A stretch of 64,000 bases of DNA from Pseudomonas azerbaijanoccidentalis (GCF_019145495.1 NZ_JAHSTU010000002.1:186001-250000), one strand, 5' to 3'. Counted from the stretch's first letter, positions 9,342 to 18,562 are shown. The notes: a model not told the origin generated them from the sequence alone. Translations and numbers: made by a program.

Positions 9342-10112
9342 TCAGGCCATCGCCTGCTGCACATTGCCAATGGTCGTGGCCAGGTTGTTGAGGTGCAGGC
9401 TCAACACCCGTTCCACCGGCGCCTGATCCATCGGCCAGTGCAGCGCCATGCTGCCGACCAGTCGGCCGTTGGTGCGGATCGGCAAGGCCACCGCGCGAAT
9501 CAGGAACGGCAAACGTACCGGGTATTCCCAATAACCTTCGGTGCGCTGGCCGAAGCCTTGATGCAAGGCCGTTTCAGTGGCGCTGAACAGCGTTTCATCA
9601 TTCAACCGTTCCCGCTCGGCCAAGCGTTCCACTTCAGAACTTTCCAGTTCGCCGAGGCACGCCCGGCCCATGGCCGAATGAAACAGGCTGGCGTGCTGGC
9701 CGACGATCTGGCAATTGTTCGGATAGCGTTTGCGCAGCACCGTGGGAATGGCACTTTCCATGACCTCGATTCGCTCGCCATCAAAACACGACAGGTCCAC
9801 CACCAGACCGGTGCGCTCGCTCAGTTCCAGCAACAGCGGCGCGGCGTTTTCCACCAGCCGCCGCTTGAAGCGCTGCTGGCTGTCGCCAAACAAACGCTTG
9901 GCGCACAAGCGGTAACGCCGGTCACTCAAGCCGCGATAGATCCAGCCCTGCTCCTGCAAGGTCAGCAACATGCGCGACACCGTGGCCTTGGGCAGAGCGG
10001 TCAGGTAATGCAACTCCTCCAGCCCCAACGCCTGATGCTCACCCAGCAATTCGACAATCGCCAGGGCGCGCTCGACGGAACGCACGCTGCCGGTTTCTGC
10101 CTTGCTCTCCAT
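9342..10112 (-). CDS. IclR-family transcriptional regulator
   Basis: 256 residues. The N-terminal winged helix (residues about 9-70: SVERALAIVELLGEH, then LPKATVSRMLLTLQEQGWIYRG) and the C-terminal effector domain (SAMGRACLGEL...) are typical. It is the last gene of a same-strand cluster after the M20 hydrolase, MFS transporter and amidase, so it most likely controls their use of an amide or acylated amino acid. The perfect palindrome at 14317-14339 is the best candidate operator. Confidence 0.88.
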   Translation of the reverse strand: MESKAETGSVRSVERALAIVELLGEHQALGLEELHYLTALPKATVSRMLLTLQEQGWIYRGLSDRRYRLCAKRLFGDSQQRFKRRLVENAAPLLLELSERTGLVVDLSCFDGERIEVMESAIPTVLRKRYPNNCQIVGQHASLFHSAMGRACLGELESSEVERLAERERLNDETLFSATETALHQGFGQRTEGYWEYPVRLPFLIRAVALPIRTNGRLVGSMALHWPMDQAPVERVLSLHLNNLATTIGNVQQAMA

Positions 10113-10181
10113 AGGTTCGATCTCCCTAAGCGCAGATGGATGATCGCTTCATGCAGCAAGATGTGGGCCTTTGTAACGGTC

Positions 10182-11630
10182 TCAGGCATTTTCCAGACAA
10201 CCGGGTGGCCGGCGCTTGACCCATTGGGTCAATTGTTCATGGGCATACGCCAGTTGCAGCACCGCGAAGTCAGCCTGGGCCGGACCAATGATTTGCAGGC
10301 CCATCGGCAACCCGGCGGGGTTGAAGCCCACCGGCACATTCATGCTCGGTAGCCCGGCCAGGGTCGGCCCGATGACGACCTCCATCCAGCGGTGATAGGT
10401 GTCCATGCTCTGCCCGCCCACGACGCGCGGCCACGGTGTTTGTGCATCAAAAGGAAACACTTGGGCCGTGGGCAGCAACAGGAAATCGTAACGCTCGAAC
10501 AATTCGTTCAAGGCCCGATACCAGTCGCTGCGGCTGATCGATGCCTGATAGACATCCGCTGCGGTCAGGCGCAGTCCACCTTCGATTTCCCATTGCGCCT
10601 CGGGTTTGAGCTGCTCGCGTTTTTTGGGATCGGCATACAACCCGCCGAGGCTGCCTTGCACCAGCCAGTGGCGATGCGTCAACCAGGTTTGCCAGAGGCG
10701 CTCCATGGAAAAATCCGGCTGACACGCTTCGACTTTGCAACCCAGTGCCGCGAAGTCCTGCAGCGCCGATTCGCACAGGCTCATCACACCGGGGTCCATT
10801 GGCAGATAGCCGTTGTAGTCCCCCAGCCATCCCACGCGGACCTCGCTGAAATCCTGTGCCAGTGACTGATGGAAAATCTGCGGGTCTTGAGTCAGCGACA
10901 ACGGCACGCGCGGGTCGTAACCGGCCTGCGTCCCGAGCAATCGTGCGACATCGGTGACGGTGCGGCCCATCGGCCCTTCAGTAGCCAGTTGCTGGACAAA
11001 CACCTCCGGCTGCGGACCGTGCGGCACGCGGCCTTGGGACGGGCGAAATCCGAAGACGTTGTTGAACGCCGCCGGGTTGCGCAACGAGCCCATCATGTCG
11101 CTGCCATCGGCCACCGGCAGCATGCGCAGCGCCAGCGCCACCGCGGCCCCGCCGCTGCTGCCGCCGGCGACCAGCGTCGGGTCGTAGGCGTTGGTGGTGG
11201 TGCCGAAAACGCTGTTGTAGGTCTGCGAGCCGAGGCCGAATTCCGGAACATTCGTCTTGCCAATGATGATCGCCCCGCTCTTACGCACCCGCGCCACGCT
11301 GATGGCGTCGTGTTGCGGCACTTGTTCGGCGAACAACGGTGAGCCCATGGTGGTGCGCAAACCGGCCGTGGCGGCGAGATCCTTGACCGCCTGCGGCATG
11401 CCGTGCATCCAGCCACGGGACTGGCCCTGATCCAGCTGCCGGTCGCAGGCATCGGCTTCTGCCAACAGATCATCATCGGCACGCAACGACACCAGCGCGT
11501 TGACCTGCGGATTGAACTGTTCGATTTGCGCCAGATACGCCTGCATCACCTCACGGCAAGACACCTGCCGCCCGTGGATGGCCCGGGACAGCGCATCGGC
11601 GTCCATTTCTACAATCGGATTGATGCTCAA
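10182..11630 (-). CDS. Amidase signature-family hydrolase
   Basis: The Ser-cisSer-Lys triad region is present: Lys in MPQAVKDLAAT, the nucleophile region GGSSGGAAVAL, and cis-Ser in SDMMGSLRNPAAF, where most amidases have DTGGS. I chose the TTG at 11630 because TTGA overlaps the stop of the MFS gene by 4 nt and a GGGGTG sits just upstream; the ATG at 11606 (MDADALS) is the alternative. The length of about 482 residues is normal for the family. It probably releases ammonia from a carboxamide imported by the neighbouring transporter. Confidence 0.85.
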   Translation of the reverse strand: MSINPIVEMDADALSRAIHGRQVSCREVMQAYLAQIEQFNPQVNALVSLRADDDLLAEADACDRQLDQGQSRGWMHGMPQAVKDLAATAGLRTTMGSPLFAEQVPQHDAISVARVRKSGAIIIGKTNVPEFGLGSQTYNSVFGTTTNAYDPTLVAGGSSGGAAVALALRMLPVADGSDMMGSLRNPAAFNNVFGFRPSQGRVPHGPQPEVFVQQLATEGPMGRTVTDVARLLGTQAGYDPRVPLSLTQDPQIFHQSLAQDFSEVRVGWLGDYNGYLPMDPGVMSLCESALQDFAALGCKVEACQPDFSMERLWQTWLTHRHWLVQGSLGGLYADPKKREQLKPEAQWEIEGGLRLTAADVYQASISRSDWYRALNELFERYDFLLLPTAQVFPFDAQTPWPRVVGGQSMDTYHRWMEVVIGPTLAGLPSMNVPVGFNPAGLPMGLQIIGPAQADFAVLQLAYAHEQLTQWVKRRPPGCLENA

Positions 11631-12937
11631 GGTTTCACCCCAAGGTTGAGTTCGACAGATCGCTTTGCCCGTGGTGCTTCCTGCATGCAGTAAGTGCCCA
11701 ATAGCGTCAGCAGGCAAGCGAACAATACGTAGAACGATGGCGCCACCGGTGTTGCCAACACCTTGCTCAGCCAGGTGACGATCAGCGGTGCGAAACCACC
11801 GAAAACCATGACCGCCACGTTGTACGCAACGGAGACCCCGGTGGAGCGCACTTCAATCGGAAACTGCTCGGCCAGCGCGGTCGGCGCCGGGCCGAAAAAG
11901 CCGCCGATCGCGCTGCACAGCAACAGTTGCATCACCAGCAAACGCTCGATGGACGGTGCTGCCGCGACCCATACGTAAAGCGGATACACCATCACAAAGA
12001 ACGCCAGGGTGAAGGCCATCAATACCGGGCGTCGGCCCAGGCGATCCGACAGTGCTCCGGACAGTGGAATGATCACAGTCATCAGCGCCACGGCCAGCAT
12101 TTGCACCAGCAACACCTGGTCCAGCGGCAGGCCGAGATTCTTGTGGGCGAACGTCGGCATGTTCACTAGCACCACGTAGAACGACACGGTCGCACCACAC
12201 GCCAGGCCCATCGACACCAGAATGGCGCGGCGATGTTCGCGGATCACTTGCATCAGGCTGGGGCTGGCGCCTTTGGCCTGTTTGCGCGCTTCAAGAAACT
12301 CCTCCGGCTCTTCCATGTGCTTGCGAATCCACAAGCCCACCGGGCCGATCAGCAAGCCGATCATGAACGGAATGCGCCAGCCCCAGCTGTCCAGCGCCTC
12401 GGGGGTCAACAGGTGGGTGAACAACGCCACCATGCCCGCGCCGGAAAACACCGCCAGGCACTGCCCGACCAATTGCCACGAGCCGTACAAACCCTTGCGA
12501 TGCGCGGGCGCACTCTCCACCAGGAACGCCGTGGCACTGGCGTATTCACCGCCCGTGGCGAACCCCTGGAGCATCCGCGCAACCACGATCAGCAGCGGCG
12601 CGCCCATGCCGATCGCGGCGTAATTCGGCGCGAAGGCGATCAACGCGATGGATACGGTCATCAGGCGGATGATCATCTGCATCGCCGCCTTGCGCCCTTT
12701 GCGGTCCGAATACATGCCCAACAGAATGCCGCCCACCGGGCGCATGAAAAAGCCGACACCGAAGGTCGCCAGCGCCATCAGCAACGACGCGTACTCGTCT
12801 TCAGACGGGAAGAATTGCCGGGCGATGATGCTCGCCAGAAAGCCGTAAACGATGAAGTCATACCATTCCAGCGCGTTGCCGATAACGGCGGCGACCACCT
12901 GCCGGGTGCGCGAAACGCCTGTGCTCGAAGTCTGCAT
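11627..12937 (-). CDS. MFS transporter, metabolite:H+ symporter type
   Basis: 436 residues from the ATG at 12937. The MHS-family marks are GNALEWYDFIVYG in helix 1, the loop GMYSDRKGRKAA after helix 2, and RMLQGFATGGEYASA in helix 4. Twelve hydrophobic segments are visible. It sits between an M20 hydrolase and an amidase, so the likely substrate is an amide or N-acylated amino acid; this is inference from context. Confidence 0.88.
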   Translation of the reverse strand: MQTSSTGVSRTRQVVAAVIGNALEWYDFIVYGFLASIIARQFFPSEDEYASLLMALATFGVGFFMRPVGGILLGMYSDRKGRKAAMQMIIRLMTVSIALIAFAPNYAAIGMGAPLLIVVARMLQGFATGGEYASATAFLVESAPAHRKGLYGSWQLVGQCLAVFSGAGMVALFTHLLTPEALDSWGWRIPFMIGLLIGPVGLWIRKHMEEPEEFLEARKQAKGASPSLMQVIREHRRAILVSMGLACGATVSFYVVLVNMPTFAHKNLGLPLDQVLLVQMLAVALMTVIIPLSGALSDRLGRRPVLMAFTLAFFVMVYPLYVWVAAAPSIERLLVMQLLLCSAIGGFFGPAPTALAEQFPIEVRSTGVSVAYNVAVMVFGGFAPLIVTWLSKVLATPVAPSFYVLFACLLTLLGTYCMQEAPRAKRSVELNLGVKP

Positions 12938-13018
12938 GGGGAACTCTCCAAAAACCTGATGGGTAACGGCGGGCACGCCAGCGCGTGCCCAGTCCAGCGG
13001 CAGTAGAAAGTTTGGAAA

Positions 13019-14194
13019 TCAGGCAGGCTTGAGCCAGCTCTCGGTCAGCGCGCCCCAGAACGCCGCGCCGGTCAGCAGGATGTCATCGTTAAAGTCGTAC
13101 GCGGGGTTATGCACCATCGGCCGCGATACGCCGTTGCCGATGAACAGGTAGGCGCCAGGGCAGCGTTGCAGCATCCAGGCAAAGTCTTCGCTGCCCATGA
13201 GTTTGGGTGTGTTGCCGTCCACCGCATCGGCGCCCACCAACTCGACACCAACCTGGCGGGCGAACTCGGTTTCGGCGGCGTGGTTGACCAGTACCGGATA
13301 GGCCGGGCGATGCTCGATGCGTGAGGTGCAACCGAAGCTTTGCGCCTGGGATTCGATGATTGCGCGCACACGTTCAAGGGTCTGCTCGCGCACCTGAGCG
13401 TTCAGCGCACGCAAACTCAAGCGCAGGATCGCCTGCTGCGGAATGACGTTGGCGGCCTCCCCGGCCTGCAACGCACCGACCGTGACCACCGCCGCTTGTT
13501 GTGCATCGATGTTGCGCGCGACCACCGTTTGCAACGCCATCACCACGCTAGCCGCCGCCACCAGCGGATCGACCGCCAGATGCGGCATCGAACCATGGCC
13601 GCCAACACCTTCAATAGTGACGGTGAGCAAATCCTGCGAGGCCATCATCGGCCCTTCACGAAACCCCAAATGTCCGGCAGGCAGGCCCGGCATGTTGTGC
13701 ATGCCGAACAGCGCATCGCAGGGGAAACGTTCGAGCAGGCCATCGGCGAGCATCGCTTCAGCGCCGCCCTGGCCTTCTTCGGCAGGCTGGAAAATCAGGG
13801 TCAGGGTGCCGTCGAACTGGCGGGTCGCCGCCAGGTAGCGCGCCGCGCCCAATAACATCGTGGTGTGGCCGTCATGCCCGCATGCGTGCATGCAACCCTT
13901 GTGCTGGCTGCTGTAGATGGCGCCAGTGTTCTCGATGATCGGCAGTGCATCCATGTCAGCCCGTATCCCGAGTTTGCGTTGGCTGCGGCCGTTGCGCAGG
14001 ACGCCGACTACGCCGGTCTTGCCGACCCCGGTGTGCACTTCGTAGCCCCAATCCGCCAGGGATTTGGCCACCAGCGCCGAGGTACGATTTTCTTCGAAGC
14101 CGAGTTCGGGGTGGGCATGGATGTCCTGGCGGGTGGCGTGCAGGTCGCTGGCCACGTCGCTGAGCCAGGCAAGGATGTGCTGATGTCGGGTCAT
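13019..14194 (-). CDS. M20 metallo-amidohydrolase (hippurate hydrolase-like)
   Basis: The start at 14194 follows GAGGACAATCGTC and yields 391 residues. M20 zinc ligands are visible in HACGHDGHTTMLLGAARYL and in the FQPAEEGQGGAEAM block. The dimerisation domain begins VGGHGSMPH, and the final ligand is in MGSEDFAW. The family splits N-acyl amino acids such as hippurate. It is the first gene of the cluster, with an inverted repeat 123 bp upstream. Confidence 0.9.
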   Translation of the reverse strand: MTRHQHILAWLSDVASDLHATRQDIHAHPELGFEENRTSALVAKSLADWGYEVHTGVGKTGVVGVLRNGRSQRKLGIRADMDALPIIENTGAIYSSQHKGCMHACGHDGHTTMLLGAARYLAATRQFDGTLTLIFQPAEEGQGGAEAMLADGLLERFPCDALFGMHNMPGLPAGHLGFREGPMMASQDLLTVTIEGVGGHGSMPHLAVDPLVAAASVVMALQTVVARNIDAQQAAVVTVGALQAGEAANVIPQQAILRLSLRALNAQVREQTLERVRAIIESQAQSFGCTSRIEHRPAYPVLVNHAAETEFARQVGVELVGADAVDGNTPKLMGSEDFAWMLQRCPGAYLFIGNGVSRPMVHNPAYDFNDDILLTGAAFWGALTESWLKPA

Positions 14195-14316
14195 GACGAT
14201 TGTCCTCAGGCCGGGTGATTTCCCGTTCTTGTTGTTCGCTGTGATTTCACGACACAAAAAAGGCAGGTCGCGCTCACCGCCAGATAACCGCGAGTCGCGC
14301 GCGAGGACAATCGAAA

Positions 14317-14339
14317 GTGGTTCCACTCTGTGGAACCAC
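14317..14339. promoter_or_regulatory. Perfect palindrome, candidate IclR operator
   Basis: GTGGTTCCAC, a 3-bp TCT spacer, then GTGGAACCAC: two exact 10-bp arms. On the minus strand a weak -35-like TTGTCC (14310-14305) starts 6 bp downstream of the palindrome. IclR proteins often bind TGGAAC/GTTCCA dyads. The assignment to the cluster's IclR regulator is inferred. Confidence 0.6.
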
Positions 14340-14349
14340 ACAGATCCAG

Positions 14350-14376
14350 GTAGCAGCTGGCGAAGCCTGCTGCTAC
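14350..14376. repeat. Single palindromic repeat, GTAGCAGCTGG type
   Basis: A second copy of the solitary element at 2619-2645, here with stem ends GTAGCAGC and GCTGCTAC. It lies between divergent genes and is unrelated to the main REP family. Confidence 0.6.
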
Positions 14377-14388
14377 ATGGCCATGTGT

Positions 14389-14712
14389 TCAGGGGTTAAG
14401 GCGGCAGCCCTGGCGTTCGCCGAGCCACGCGGCGCTGTTGCTGCGCCCCATGCCGCTGACGGTGATGCGCTTGCTGGCGGGGTCATCGGTAAAGCCGCTG
14501 GTGGGCAGCCACTGTTTCACATAACCACGGCAATACTCAGCGTCGTTGTTCATCACGTAGCGGCACGAGCAGTATTCCTTGGCGGTGTAGGCGCTGATGA
14601 TGTCGGGGAACGCCCACAGCGCCACCCGCTCGTGCCAGACCCAGCCGAGCAACGCTAGCAGCAGGATCAGCAACAATGAACTGAACGGTCGACGACGAAC
14701 AAATCCGCTCAT
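14389..14712 (-). CDS. Small membrane-anchored protein of unknown function
   Basis: 107 residues with a basic N-terminus and one hydrophobic helix (residues about 12-28), then a soluble region with four cysteines (CSC, YCRG, GCRLNP). I do not recognise a domain. Its ATG overlaps the stop of the upstream serine hydrolase by 4 nt (ATGA), so the two are translated together. The cysteines suggest a disulphide-bonded periplasmic tail. Confidence 0.75.
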   Translation of the reverse strand: MSGFVRRRPFSSLLLILLLALLGWVWHERVALWAFPDIISAYTAKEYCSCRYVMNNDAEYCRGYVKQWLPTSGFTDDPASKRITVSGMGRSNSAAWLGERQGCRLNP

Positions 14713-15803
14713 GGTTGCACCTTCCCGGCAAAGGCCTTCAACACGAGTTTAAGCAACTCGTTGTGCCGATAGCTGCCGTCGCGGTCATCGCCGTAACGCA
14801 CGATCACCAGGTTTTGGCTGGGGATCACGTACATGGCCTGGCCCCAATGGCCCAGCGCCGCGAAGGTATCGGCGGGGGCATCGGGCCAGGGACGAGCGGC
14901 GCTGTCTACGGCACGGTTGAGCCACCAGTGGCCGCCGGGCACGGCTTCATCCTGGTTGGCTCGATAGTGTTCGAACGGTTCACGATTGAACGCGACCCAA
15001 TCCTTGGGCAGCAGTTGTTGATCGCCCCAACGTCCGTCGCGGGCCATCAGCAAACCGATCCGCGCCAGATCCCGCGCGGTGAGGTAGGCATAAGAGGACG
15101 CGACGAAAGTGCCCGTGGCATCGGTTTCCCACACTGCGTGACGAATGCCCAGCGGTTCGAACAGTGCGGTCCATGGATAGTCCGCATAACGCTTCGGACC
15201 AACGATGGTTTTCAGTGCGGCGGACAACAGGTTGCTGTCACCGCTGGAATAACGAAACGCCTGACCCGGCGCCGCGTATCGGTCGTGACCGGCGGTGAAC
15301 GCGGCCATGTCCCCATGGCCTCGGGTATAGAGCATGGCCACCACAGAGGACTTCAGCGGTGCGTATTCGTAGTCTTCCTGCCAGTCGATGCCCGAAGCCC
15401 AGTGCAGCAGGTCGGCCATGCGGGTGTCCGGGTAATTCTTCAGCGGTGGATAAAACGTCTGTACCGGGTCCTGAAGTTTGAACAGGCCTTCGCCGTAAGC
15501 CACGCCGAGCACCGTGACCATCAGGCTTTTGCTGATCGACCAGGTCAGGTGCGGGGTTTCGGCGGTGGTCGAGCCGGCGTAGTGTTCGTAGATCAACTGA
15601 CCGTCGCGGATAACCAGCAAGGCGTCGGTGCGGATGCCTTGGCGGGTGGATTCATCGCGGGGTGGGAAGGCGTAATTCTCCAGAGCCTGAAGCGCCGGGC
15701 CGTTGATGGCCGGGGCGGTCGGCCATTGCTCGGCGGGCCAGTTTTCAGCGTGGGCCGTGAGGCTGAGCAGTAGCAGGAGGATCAGGGACAAGCCTTTGGG
15801 CAT
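14709..15803 (-). CDS. Serine hydrolase of the beta-lactamase/PBP fold
   Basis: 364 residues with a signal peptide ending near THAE. The active-site SxxK is S89-I-S-K92, the second motif is the YSS at 185-187 (RYSSGDSN), and a third block GHWGQ near residue 320 takes the place of KTG/HxG. This is the class C-related hydrolase/esterase family, not a proven beta-lactamase. The substrate is unknown. It forms a two-gene unit with the small cysteine-containing protein. Confidence 0.85.
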   Translation of the reverse strand: MPKGLSLILLLLLSLTAHAENWPAEQWPTAPAINGPALQALENYAFPPRDESTRQGIRTDALLVIRDGQLIYEHYAGSTTAETPHLTWSISKSLMVTVLGVAYGEGLFKLQDPVQTFYPPLKNYPDTRMADLLHWASGIDWQEDYEYAPLKSSVVAMLYTRGHGDMAAFTAGHDRYAAPGQAFRYSSGDSNLLSAALKTIVGPKRYADYPWTALFEPLGIRHAVWETDATGTFVASSYAYLTARDLARIGLLMARDGRWGDQQLLPKDWVAFNREPFEHYRANQDEAVPGGHWWLNRAVDSAARPWPDAPADTFAALGHWGQAMYVIPSQNLVIVRYGDDRDGSYRHNELLKLVLKAFAGKVQP

Positions 15804-15867
15804 GGTGGGGGCTCATGGGGAATAATCTGGTGAGCCTAGTCCAATCAAATGACACTCACGCGATCCT

Positions 15868-15964
15868 TGTAGGAGCTGCCGAAGGCTGCGATCTTTTGAT
15901 CTTGTTCTTTTTGATCTGGCTAAAAGCAAAATCAAAAGATCGCAGCCTTCGGCAGCTCCTACAG
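15868..15964. repeat. REP doublet
   Basis: Canonical inverted pair between the serine hydrolase gene start and the 3' end of the acyl-CoA dehydrogenase-like gene. Confidence 0.9.
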
Positions 15965-15970
15965 GGATCG

Positions 15971-16849
15971 TTAGATGTCCGCCATTGCTTTGGTAAGACG
16001 TTTAGCTCGCGCCCCCGCCGCCAAATCCATCACCACCTGATCCCGCTGCCACATTGCCGCCCACTCCGACGGTCCCTCGGCCAGCGCTTCATTGATTTCA
16101 GTTTTCAGCGATTCGAACTGCGCAAACAATCCACCGAGCAATACATGCCCGGCCGGATGACTCGGCGCCTGTCGGCTGACTTCCGCACACCCGGCCAACA
16201 GCGCCAGCAAGCGCAATTGTAGAGATTGCGGCCAGGCGCAGTCATCGCCGACGCCATACAGCCAAGCGCTCATGGCACTCAGCACATAGATGTCTTCCAG
16301 GGTGCGGAACGGTTTGACGTAGGCATCCCAGCCATCCCCCGCGAGCAACTCGCACAACGCGTTATCCAGAAACAATCGGCCGTGGCTGATGTCTGGCATC
16401 AACGGAATCGCCGGCACCTGTTCCACTCGCACACCGGGTTCATCAGGGTAAATCACCGCCAGACTCAATCGCGGATCATCGCCGGGGTCTTCACTGCGCG
16501 CCGCCACCAGCAGCCAGTCGGCGGCATCACCGGCGGTGACGAAATCCTTGCGCCCACTCAAGCGCAAACCGTTCAGCCGGGTTTGCATGTCGGCCGGGCG
16601 CAGGCTGCGTTGCTCGGTTGCGCACAGGGCGCCGAGGCTCAACGGCGCGCTCGGCCAGAGCATGCGCAGCGCCGCCTGATAGCCCACCAGAAACGCCAGC
16701 CCCGGCGTTGCCATCAAACGCCCGCCCGCCACCGCCAACTCGAACGGGGTGACGCAGCCCAAGTGCTGCAACAACGTCGCGAAGCCTTCGCCCAGATCCG
16801 GGTTGACGGGCAAGCGATCACGGCGTTTCAACAGGGTTTGCCAGGGCAT
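15971..16849 (-). CDS. Acyl-CoA dehydrogenase-like protein
   Basis: An AAGGAG 8 nt upstream fixes the ATG at 16849, giving 292 residues. The middle part (LSGRKDFVTAGDAADWLLVAAR, then GRLFLDNALCELL) matches the beta domain of acyl-CoA dehydrogenases. The family is usually about 380 residues, and the long N-terminal helical domain is shortened. No catalytic glutamate could be placed. It is divergent from olsB. The reaction is uncertain. Confidence 0.65.
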   Translation of the reverse strand: MPWQTLLKRRDRLPVNPDLGEGFATLLQHLGCVTPFELAVAGGRLMATPGLAFLVGYQAALRMLWPSAPLSLGALCATEQRSLRPADMQTRLNGLRLSGRKDFVTAGDAADWLLVAARSEDPGDDPRLSLAVIYPDEPGVRVEQVPAIPLMPDISHGRLFLDNALCELLAGDGWDAYVKPFRTLEDIYVLSAMSAWLYGVGDDCAWPQSLQLRLLALLAGCAEVSRQAPSHPAGHVLLGGLFAQFESLKTEINEALAEGPSEWAAMWQRDQVVMDLAAGARAKRLTKAMADI

Positions 16850-16866
16850 AAGAGGCTCCTTGTGGG

Positions 16867-16884
16867 CTGTCATATAAGCATCAC
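16867..16884 (+). promoter_or_regulatory. Possible PHO box upstream of olsB
   Basis: CTGTCAT, then ATAA, then GCATCAC: a perfect first half of the PhoB consensus and a second half agreeing at only three central bases. It lies about 120 bp upstream of olsB. Ornithine-lipid synthesis is often induced by phosphate starvation, which makes the weak site worth recording. Confidence 0.35.
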
Positions 16885-17004
16885 CAAAGCTTAACGGCGA
16901 TGACACCGGGGCTACATAGCCTGACTTTGCACAACAAGGCTGGATAAAGAAAGTCGATCCGCTGTAACCCAAAGACGGGTGAGCAGCCCGCACGGAGATT
17001 CGCC

Positions 17005-17760
17005 ATGACTCAGATCGCCCGCATCAGCGACACCGGCAACGAACGCCGCCTGCAAGCCGAACGCCTGGTGGGCGCCGAGGCTTTGCAGGAAGCCCAGGCC
17101 TTGCGTTTCAACGTGTTCAGCGGCGAGTTCAACGCCAAGCTGAAAGGCGCGGAACTGGGTCTGGACATGGATGACTATGATGTTCACTGCGCCCACATCG
17201 GCGTGCGTGACTTGAACACCGGACGCCTGGTGGCGACCACCCGTTTGCTCGACCACACCGCCGCCAGCAGCCTCGGCAAGTTCTACAGCGAAGAAGAATT
17301 CAGCCTGCATGGCCTGGTTCATCTGCAAGGCCCGATCCTGGAAATCGGCCGCACCTGCGTCGACCCGGCCTACCGCAACGGCGGCACCATCGCCGTGCTC
17401 TGGGGCGAACTGGCCGAAGTGCTGAACCAGGGCGGCTACAGCTATTTGATGGGTTGCGCGAGCATTCCGATGCAGGACGGCGGCATCCAGGCCCACGCGA
17501 TCATGCAGCGCCTGCGTGAGCGTTACCTGTGCACCGAACACCTGCGGGCCGAGCCGAAAAAACCGCTGCCTACCCTGGATATCCCTTCAAACGTGATCGC
17601 CGAAATGCCGCCGCTGCTCAAGGCTTACATGCGCCTGGGCGCGAAGATCTGCGGCGAGCCGTGCTGGGATGAAGACTTCCAGGTCGCCGACGTGTTCATC
17701 CTGCTCAAACGCGACGAACTCTGCCCGCGCTACGCCAAACACTTCAAGGCGGCTGTGTGA
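17005..17760 (+). CDS. olsB: L-ornithine N(alpha)-acyltransferase OlsB
   Basis: 251 residues of the GNAT-like OlsB/hemolysin family. The conserved run is VLEIGR-like ([21 protein letters not shown]), with [15 protein letters not shown] near the N-terminus and MGCASIPM in the second half. OlsB moves a 3-hydroxyacyl chain from ACP to ornithine, giving lyso-ornithine lipid. A GGAG lies before the ATG. Its stop overlaps the olsA start, so the pair forms a complete ornithine-lipid pathway. Confidence 0.92.
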   Translation: MTQIARISDTGNERRLQAERLVGAEALQEAQALRFNVFSGEFNAKLKGAELGLDMDDYDVHCAHIGVRDLNTGRLVATTRLLDHTAASSLGKFYSEEEFSLHGLVHLQGPILEIGRTCVDPAYRNGGTIAVLWGELAEVLNQGGYSYLMGCASIPMQDGGIQAHAIMQRLRERYLCTEHLRAEPKKPLPTLDIPSNVIAEMPPLLKAYMRLGAKICGEPCWDEDFQVADVFILLKRDELCPRYAKHFKAAV

Positions 17761-18554
17761 TGAGCCGGCTGCGCGTGTACGCGCGAATCGCGCGAGTGTT
17801 GCTGGTGGTGGCGCTGGGGCTGAGCATGGCCAGTGTGTTTGGGTTGTTCGAGCGCTTGGGCATGGCCCATTCGATGGAACGGCGCCAGCGCTGGTCGCGG
17901 TTTTTCATGGCACGCCTGAGCAACGCCCTGCCCTTCGACGTGACCGTCCACGGTCAATTACCGAAAGCGCCGATGCTGTGGGTCAGTAACCACGTGTCCT
18001 GGACCGACATTCCGCTGCTGGGGATGCTCACCCCGCTGTCGTTTCTGTCCAAGGCTGAAGTGCGCACCTGGCCGGTAGCCGGTTGGTTGGCGGCGAAGGC
18101 CGGCAGTTTGTTTATCCGCCGCGGTTCAGGTGACAGCCAGTTGATCCGCAAACAGATGACCCGCCATCTGCAACAAGAACATCCACTGCTGATGTTCCCA
18201 GAAGGCACCACCACTGACGGCCGTTCGCTGCGTACCTTCCACGGTCGCCTGCTGTCCGCCGCCATTGATTCGGAGGTGGCGTTGCAACCGGTGGCGATTC
18301 GTTATGTGCGCAACGGTGAGTTCTGCACGCTGGCGCCGTTCATTGGCGACGATGATTTGCTCTCGCACCTGATGCGTCTGTTTGCCAATGACCGTGGCGG
18401 CGTGGAGATTCATTTGCTCAAGCCGATTGCTTGCGAAGGCCGGGAGCGTGCGGCACTGGCGTTTGAAGCCCAGCAGGCTGTGCAGAAGGCGTTGTTTGGT
18501 GACGTGGCAAAACCAGCCGAGCCATGCCGTGCCGGCGAACTCATCGCCGCCTGA
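17760..18554 (+). CDS. olsA: Lyso-ornithine lipid O-acyltransferase OlsA (PlsC family)
   Basis: 264 residues. The PlsC-family HX4D motif is NHVSWTD and the second motif is FPEGTTTDG; a hydrophobic anchor lies at about residues 10-30. It completes ornithine lipid by O-acylation and could also act on lysophosphatidate. The ATG at 17760 overlaps the olsB stop (TGATG); a GTG one codon earlier is possible. Confidence 0.9.
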   Translation: MSRLRVYARIARVLLVVALGLSMASVFGLFERLGMAHSMERRQRWSRFFMARLSNALPFDVTVHGQLPKAPMLWVSNHVSWTDIPLLGMLTPLSFLSKAEVRTWPVAGWLAAKAGSLFIRRGSGDSQLIRKQMTRHLQQEHPLLMFPEGTTTDGRSLRTFHGRLLSAAIDSEVALQPVAIRYVRNGEFCTLAPFIGDDDLLSHLMRLFANDRGGVEIHLLKPIACEGRERAALAFEAQQAVQKALFGDVAKPAEPCRAGELIAA

Positions 18555-18562
18555 CACGCACC

